This document shows, piece after piece, positions 57,169 to 64,000 of a DNA stretch of 64,000 bases (position 1 is its first letter; the number at the start of each line of letters is the position of its first letter). The DNA is taken from the NCBI GenBank assembly GCA_000827495.1, contig KN817601.1, positions 65,823 to 129,822 of the forward strand, in the 5' to 3' direction. The translations under genes and the position numbers were made by a program. A model generated the notes under the pieces. That model did no database searches. It had not been told where the DNA came from and was given only the letters and a program-made list of their open reading frames with translations. This stretch comes from Hypholoma sublateritium FD-334 SS-4. Taxonomy: Eukaryota; Basidiomycota; Agaricomycetes; Agaricales; Strophariaceae.

Positions 57169-60100
57169 CTAAGAACCGGTCTTTTCCGAAATAGGCCTGA
57201 ACTTCGCCCCGAAATCCTTGCAAACCTGGTGAACGATCATGAAGAACTCCCAATCCTCTGTGGAAGCTCCTGGTGGCCGCTTGAGCGTCACATCCGGTTT
57301 GGCCTCAGTGTTTCCCCCCTCATGATCATCATCAAAATTGTGTAGATCAGACTGCATGTCGTGCGCCAAACCCATTGACTTGCTGTCCTGGTGGTTCTTC
57401 AGCATTAATTGCAGCAGAGAGGAGCGAACCGTCATCAAGGTCAGCTCAAAATCATGCAGCAGATACCACACATCACCCCTCCGGATGCAATTGGCCTCTT
57501 CCAGAATAGAAAATTGCTCGTGTGAGTAAAAATCCAGGATGTATGCGTTTAGTTGATGCTCAAGCCCTTCAGAATGCCTGGCGGAATCGCGATATAAAGC
57601 CGACATCGATGGTATAGCATGGTGGTTCAAATTCAAACCCGCCCTTGCCGTCCGAGTCAGTTCAACCACGCTTGTGAAGGAATCACCATGACCGGAATTG
57701 GCGACAAAAGGTGAGCGAACCACGATCGGGATTGAAGTGTCCCGAAGGTATTTGTAGATTGGGGCGACATCAAAATCAGAACAATTATGCTGACCACCGA
57801 TATGGACCCCGCTCAACGGCAAAGTATCGTCGACGGACGCCAGTCGTTTGGAAAATGCGAGTGCATAACCCTGGAAAGTCTGCAGTATCTCGTCATCATG
57901 GTCAATCAACACCTGCTGGACAGCCTTCGGGAGGGGCGGTAGGACAATCATGGAAGGGTATTTCGCCCTCAGCACTTTGATAGTCCTTTCTTCACTGAAC
58001 CCCTTGGATAGATAACGTCGTCCGAAGAGGTTACACATAACGAGCATAAATGTTCTTTTGGCGCTCTGCAAGGTATCTTGGTTGCATAATCGGTGAAGCA
58101 CCCTCGAGTTGAGCAATGCGACCAACGCCAAATTACTGGGTTCCGTGTACTATAATAATAGAGCAGAATGTGAGCTCGTACAATTTTCCAGGACACCTTA
58201 GCTACTCACATAAAGATGCGAAACAATCGCAGCTAGATTCACTGGATTCCCCAGATTGTCGAGGAGGGAACTGCGCCGCAGATATTCGATACTGAACCGA
58301 AGATGATGTAATAACTGATCTCGACCAAAATTCGAGTCCATGACGATCTGAGGCAAAGAGAGCATGCTCTTGATTGCTCGAACAGCTACATCGGCATTGT
58401 CGGATCCACTGAGTAGGTTGAACAATCTGAGCGTCATTGTTGCCGTCAGTGGAAAACTACCTCCTAGCATAGGTAGCTTTGACAGAGCAAGGCGTCGAAC
58501 GCGGTCCACAGGTAAGCCATAGAAAACCACATTTCCCCGGAGATCAAATCCGCGTCGCCCAGCACGTCCGGCACACTGACGGTACTAGATAGGACATTGT
58601 TCAGGCAAAGGAGGCGCAGACATGTTTTATTCAATTTGAGCACTCACCATCAAGGCTGTCAAATATGGAGTATCGCCAACAAAAACTGAGGTTTTAGCCG
58701 GTGCATTGATACCAAGAGCCAGCGTTCCTGCAAAGAATGAGATTTCGTGTCATTTATTGTCACTTTCAACCAACTTTTAGCGCACCAGTTGCAATCAAAA
58801 CACGAATGAGGCCCCGTCTGAAGAGATTCTCAATCAGACTTCGATAATGAACGTGCATACCCGCATGATGAACAGCGATGCCCCTTCGCAGTGCTTCAAC
58901 AGCCCAGACTGGGAGTGCGTACTCAAGGGCCTTGATTTCCGTTTCAAATTGCGTCATGGAATACCCCGTGCACCGGCCGACAAACGTGAACTGAGACGAG
59001 GGCTTTTCAGGATCAAATGTTTCGTTACCAGAAGGGTCCGAAGCATAGCGGATATCGTCTTTATTCTGCTTGCTGGCTTTCGCAAAAGCTCGCTTGCGTC
59101 CTGCTGGGGCTAGCTTGCGTGACTCCCACTCATCTATCTTGCGGGCCCACTCCGTACTTTGATTGCGCCATCTCTCTTCTGCATCTTTCAAACTCGCAGA
59201 AATATTTTGGGCTAGAGCTTCGCAATTTGACCTATCAAAGCTAAAGAGAATGGCAGGCTGCATTTATGACTGTAAATCAAACAGCTAGCTTAGGCGGAAA
59301 GATAGCACCACACGTACCAGGTCATCTCTGGCGTGGAGGTCGGCGAGTAGGACAACGAGGTCGCGTCGAATGGCAGATACCGATATATCGTTGTCCTGCA
59401 TGATCTCTTCCTCGCTGGGACAGGAGATTGGTTCTTGGAGGAAGCGGATAACACGCCGCAGGGGTGAGCCTGTGTCTTGCATATCACAAGATGACAAAAG
59501 GGCTACTACGACCGCCTTTAGTTGCGATTCATAATCGAGAATGTCCCTCTGGCGCAGTAGGCGACAAGGGCTACGAAAAAAGACCTCTGGATTGAGTATT
59601 TGAATGTCGTGAGGAATGTCCTTTTCGATTGAGGACAATGCATGATATAGTGACAAAGTGTCCGCGGCTTCCAGCGAAAGATCGGATGGGATTGTCTGCG
59701 CGCCAAAGAGTAGCATAGTGATTGGATGCATGAATCTCATACGGTTTGTGGGCCGATGATCACCCAGACTTCCAATAGTTCCCTCTCCGTCAGATGTGTA
59801 AAAGAACTTACGCAAATGGGAATAGCGGTGACAATGTTCGATGAAGTCATAATCAAAGCCATGGGCTTGCTGTACAGATGCAAGCCAGTCGCTGAATACT
59901 TTCGGGGAGCCGATGGTAGCAGAGAGGCCACTTTCATGAATTCAGTAAATAATCTAAGATAGAACACACATTGTGAAGCTTACATTATCGGACAAGGAGC
60001 AAACAAGATTATTTGTTCCCAAGCAGTACCCACTTCAATTTGACCTATAGAATGAATCTCGTCGAGTACGATCCTTGAGAAAAAATATTCAATAAACTGC

Positions 60101-63100
60101 TGGAATACTTCAAATAGGTTGAGAATCAGACCTTTTAATCCTTGGCGTCCAGATTTTTGCCATTGGGGGTGAGAGAATTAGAATTGATAGTACTTCTGGC
60201 ACAGTTACTAAAATCTGACAGTTCTGTGGATCGTTGATGCGGGTATCCCGAGTATGAATTGCCCAGCAACTTTCTACAAGAAAATACCTTGAACGAGCAC
60301 TTGATTTATAGTGAAAGGTGTACGTACTTCCGTTCAACCTTTTATCAAACCTGGCATATACCTCCGCTGCTACTTGTGCGACAAGGGACTTGGTTGGCGC
60401 GACGTAGACAAGGATGCCGTCGTCGGACTCTCTTAAGATTTTCTCCATTGCATAAAACGAAATGAATGTCTTCCCGGCGCTTGTCGGTGCTACAGAATCG
60501 GATTAGGCACAAATTATAAGTTGTAAAAAAACAAATTACGTACCAACAACTAGAAGGGATTTGTTCTGGTCAATGCCATCTAAAACTCTCCGCTGCCATG
60601 CATCGGGTTCAAACTTTACACGTGTGTCTGGCAAACTATCCATGCTTCTGTCCATGTAATCGCCGAATAAACGAAGTTGCCAGACGATAGGATGCTCGGT
60701 AATCGCCATGAAACTGTAAGCTGGCAAAGCAGTTTTGGTCTTTGAGCTGACGAGCTTGATGAATGAAAATCCTTTTCGATGGTCTACGACATGTAGTGTC
60801 GAGAAGAGGCTGTCGATGAAGCTAGAGAATCCGAGGGTAATAAGAACAGATGTGACCGCCTTTCTTGTAAAAGGCGTGATGACCTTCTTGCGACAAATAT
60901 CCTGAATTGTTTTCATAAAGAACACCGTGTACTTATCTCGGTTGGAAGGCGATGATTTGTCACTCTCTTCTTTCCACTGCTGGAGCTTTAACTGCATGTG
61001 GTAGACCTGCATCTCGACAAATATATGGGGTTCGTTCGTCAATGTCTTATTTCTAAACAAGGTGGCGATATGCTGAAGTTGCGCAGGTAATGGTTGGTTC
61101 GACATTTTCGCCAGGTGCTCAGTCCACTTCACTTCTACGTTCTTTTTAGATGTAGCCAATCTGTCATCTTCAATTTGATGTTTCAGTCTCTCTGTCGAGT
61201 TAGGAGTGCATGGTTCCCTGGTCTGTGAAATAAAAGTGAACATTGTATATAAAATACAGTACAGAGAAAGCATGGTACGTACCAATTGCTTATTAGCCTT
61301 ACGCTCTGCTTTCGAAGATTTGGATGGTGCAACAGGTAAAATAACCATCTGCTGAATGCTTGCTCCCGCAGCTCCCGTAAGAGTGGCAGCCTGCTCCTGC
61401 AATTGAACCCTTTGTTTTTGGGCCCACCGTGACCGCTTCAAATTATCTTTCGGATCTGTGGACTGCGATTGAAGTCCCCCAAGGTGGTGAGGGAGTACCG
61501 ATTTATGATTATGCCAATGCTGATTGTCAGACCAGATGACCCTACTCCCAGGGGGGTTCGCCAAAGAGTCGGTCTCGCTTGATGAGAGGTCGAAACTTGA
61601 GAATACCTCGTCAAAGATTGGGTTGTTGAACGGAAGTAACAAGCGACAGTCTTGAAGTTGTTGGATTTTAGAGGAAGGAAGCCAATCCTTAGAGTCCGAG
61701 TACCGCAATCGGAAGGCAGTGAAATCCAAAGCCGGTCCTCCCAGATTTTTCCAGATTTCTTGCGATTTCTGCTGTATGACAGAACCAATCATCATTTCAA
61801 TCTCTTCTCGGTGTGTCAGAGCGAGCGAAGTGAGGGTGATGAAGATCGTCCCATCGAGCTCCACGTTCTGGTTTCGCGCGGATGTCACTTTTGCCATTCT
61901 GACAAAGATTAGGGGTAGAAAGTGGCGGAGAACGTCCTCCAAACTTGATGGAAGCTGTCTCCGAGTCTGCGCCCTTTGGTGGATTGTCAGAGAGGGGACA
62001 AGAAAGATGTGCACAATGAAAAGATAGCTGATTTCTGGAGGTACTTCTTTATTTATTGAGCCAATAATATGAATTTCGCGTAAGAGACCTAATAGTCCGT
62101 CGCTATTAGAGATCGATCCCCTCAGTGGATCGAGTAGGCAATCATTGTCGCCAAATGTGGAAACAAAGATCCCTTGTAACGAGGCCCGGATGGATCGAAT
62201 GGCTGGCTGAAGAGCTTCTAGAATAGCCTTACTCTCGGTACGGACAAGCGGTTCGTACACAAAGGAAAATATCTGAGATGTCCGTTGGCATGGGACAAGG
62301 GATTGAATTTAGAAATACTCACCTTGGAATCACGATACTCAGCTCCGTTCAACATCGCCACCGATAACCCACGAGAATGAATGTCTAACAAGAACGAGCG
62401 ATGAAGAAAAGTTATCGGAGATTTTGTGAGTGCAGCCTCAACACTACCGTCGTTTGACATCACAAACATGGGCTGAAGATGAACCGTCAATACTGTCAAA
62501 AAAGAAGCACACAATGTTTTTGAACAAAAGTCACCTTATTCTGAGAGGCGTACTGTATCCATGACGGGTCATCAAGATCTTCAAAAACATGGACACCAAA
62601 TGGGAGTTTGAGTAAATGGTTGAATAGCATAGATCGAGCAAGGATTCTGGATGCAACTGCAAACTCGTCTCTTTCCATCTGTATCGAAAGATGTTTTGTG
62701 TCTATAGAAGAGGTCATTGAGATACATATGAAAAGTGAGCAAAGAGTCTCACTATCCCAGAAAACAATTTCGAAATTAGCGTGTCGTTGGTGATATTCTA
62801 CGAGAAGACGTTCCAAACTGTGATATGCATGCAATATCTGAAAACTGAAACCTGAGGTGCTCTGATTAGCCAGATGCCACACATTAAGCTGGGTATGTAC
62901 TGTACCATTTCGTCCGATGGACAGTAGTTGGTCGTCGAGGACGATCTGCAACAGTGCTTCGCCTGATGGAAGAGCTGTTAGTCAGACATGTATAGCCCAA
63001 TGTAGCCACGTAAAGTTATTTGCTGACCGTCCATGATGAAGAGTTCACTCCCTGCATAATCTCCTAACAGGTCCATCCAACGGGAAGATCTGCTGGTGTT

Positions 63101-63196
63101 TACAAACCAGGTATCAATCAAGGACCACATGTATGAGTCGTCCTCTATTTTGCTTGAGCCTTTGCTGCCTTGTGAGGTGACACCTTCGAGATGCAT
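57169..63196 (-). CDS. DDX60-like Ski2-family DExH helicase
   Basis: A superfamily 2 RNA helicase of the DDX60 type. The start [16 protein letters not shown] is at 63196, with an N-terminal region ([35 protein letters not shown]) typical of the group. About a dozen exons follow. The helicase core shows a Q-like [15 protein letters not shown], Walker [10 protein letters not shown] assembled across the intron near 60490, [19 protein letters not shown] (Ia), the DExH motif as [12 protein letters not shown] near 60060, and [23 protein letters not shown] (VI) near 58560. [17 protein letters not shown] region lies between the RecA domains and a long helical C-terminus runs to the TAG at 57169-57171. 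In mammals DDX60 contributes to antiviral RNA sensing; fungal members are uncharacterised as far as I know. The reading frames join without visible breaks. Confidence 0.88.
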
Positions 63197-63776
63197 AGCT
63201 TTTGAGAGGAGGAGTGTTATTGATGAGAGTGGGTTTAGTATCGGATGCGAAGGCCCTCATGGCCTAAGGCTTTGAGCTAACGAGTTCCGAAATGCAAAAG
63301 CTCAGGCTCCCATTAAGCGCCTGTAGCCATATGCAGACAGCGGAGTTGAATTTGAGATCCTTGGTTGACAAAGAACCGCAGCTGCTTTATCGCACAGTCA
63401 CGGTAGAACTGCGTTTTCAAGAGTCATCGTCAATGGGGGCCATTCCGAGTCACGACTCACAGCCCAGGAAATGCAAGCACTTGGTTACTTATCGTTGCAT
63501 TGCCTAGCATTAATCGGCGCCTTGATGTCCAAGCCAACGAGGTACAGGATTGATTAGAGTTTGAGGGCGTATTGAGGGCCGCTAAAGGTTTGAATAAGGT
63601 TCGGCGGTACATAGATGCAAGGAGACGCCGCAAGGTGGACGCAACAAGCGTGGGCCGGAACGGGCCGATTGGCGGGCCGCGCAAACGGCAACCACGGATA
63701 GCTCAGCACATACCGAAGTATAAAATGGGCGGAGCTCCTTATCTTTCCATCGATACTTCTTCCAACTCAAATTAGC
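63197..63776. other. Divergent promoter region (helicase / aldo-keto reductase)
   Basis: 580 bp between two genes transcribed apart. It holds the TATA box listed next for the plus-strand gene; nothing distinctive was seen for the helicase. Confidence 0.5.
63719..63725 (+). promoter_or_regulatory. TATA box of the aldo-keto reductase gene
   Basis: TATAAAA 52 bp upstream of the ATG at 63777, in the context GAAGTATAAAATGGGCGG, followed by a pyrimidine-rich leader. Confidence 0.55.
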
Positions 63777-64000
63777 ATGTCCGGAGGACCCAGATTCAAG
63801 CTTGACCATGGCGCAGAGATCCCAGCGATTGGTCTAGGTGCCCGAGCACAGAGTACATTTCCGATAAGTCAGCTAACGCCTGGCCAGGAACCTGGCAGTC
63901 GAAGGCGGGCGAGGTCGAGGCCGCAGTCGCCTATGCCATCAAAGAGGCGGGTTACAGAGCCATCGATTGCGCATGGTGAGAAGCTGATCCTTGTGGGCCT
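63777..64000 (+). CDS. Aldo-keto reductase, 5' part only (runs off the window)
   Basis: An NADPH-dependent carbonyl reductase with a TIM-barrel fold. MSGGPRFKLDHGAEIPAIGLG is the classic N-terminal beta-hairpin and first strand. An intron (GTGCCC...GGCCAG) splits the glycine codon, and the next exon reads TWQSKAGEVEAAVAYAIKEAGYRAIDCAW, where GYRAID carries the catalytic Asp region. A second donor follows (GTGAGA near 63976). The remaining three-quarters of the gene, including the catalytic Tyr, Lys and His, lies outside the window. Confidence 0.9.
   Translation, partial: MSGGPRFKLDHGAEIPAIGLGARAQSTFPISQLTPGQEPGSRRRARSRPQSPMPSKRRVTEPSIAHGEKLILVG

Overview
The window is nuclear DNA from a filamentous basidiomycete, most likely a mushroom-forming agaricomycete. 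The genes are split by many short introns, mostly 45-65 nt with GTRNGT donors and YAG acceptors. The protein families also fit: a DUF6534 seven-helix membrane protein, a HET-domain protein, an F-box/'WDF' protein, a fruit-body-type secreted protein and a NACHT-type NLR. There are no bacterial operons, rRNAs, CRISPR arrays or convincing tRNAs. The sequence has one run of 222 N.

Layout. 1-5.4 kb is gene-poor: GC-rich direct repeats, one DUF6534 gene (minus), and a long-armed inverted-repeat transposon-like element holding the assembly gap. 5.7-7.9 kb is a HET-domain gene broken by two frameshifts. 8.4-9.8 kb is a short-chain dehydrogenase (minus), followed by a 664-bp MITE. 12.4-19.1 kb carries a MOT2/MFSD5-like transporter and a very large serine-rich protein (both minus). 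21.6-23.4 kb is an F-box gene. 25.5-29.2 kb is trehalose-6-phosphate phosphatase (TPS2). 29.8-32.1 kb is a low-complexity SRAPS-repeat protein with a frameshift. 33.5-35.8 kb is an amidase, with a decayed copy of its own 5' end about 1.05 kb upstream. 35.9-37.1 kb is a C2H2 zinc-finger protein. 39.1-42.2 kb holds three small plus-strand genes, including a secreted fruit-body-type protein. 42.5-43.3 kb is a DEDDy exonuclease. 44.3-51.9 kb is separase. 52.3-56.2 kb is an NLR. 57.2-63.2 kb is a DDX60-like Ski2-type helicase. The window ends in the first exons of an aldo-keto reductase.

How the genes work together. Most are unrelated housekeeping or metabolic genes (trehalose synthesis, cell-cycle protease, amidase, oxidoreductases). 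The part that most resembles a system is the right end. An NLR with a predicted MLKL/HeLo-like helical N-terminus lies convergent with a DDX60-type helicase, a family linked to antiviral RNA sensing in animals. A HET-domain gene, another class of fungal self/non-self gene, lies 45 kb away and is apparently dead. A functional link between these genes is inference from position and family only.

Also notable: two different genes, the HET gene and the SRAPS-repeat gene, are each put out of frame by a 14-bp-period tandem duplication. Restoring single copy brings each back into frame.
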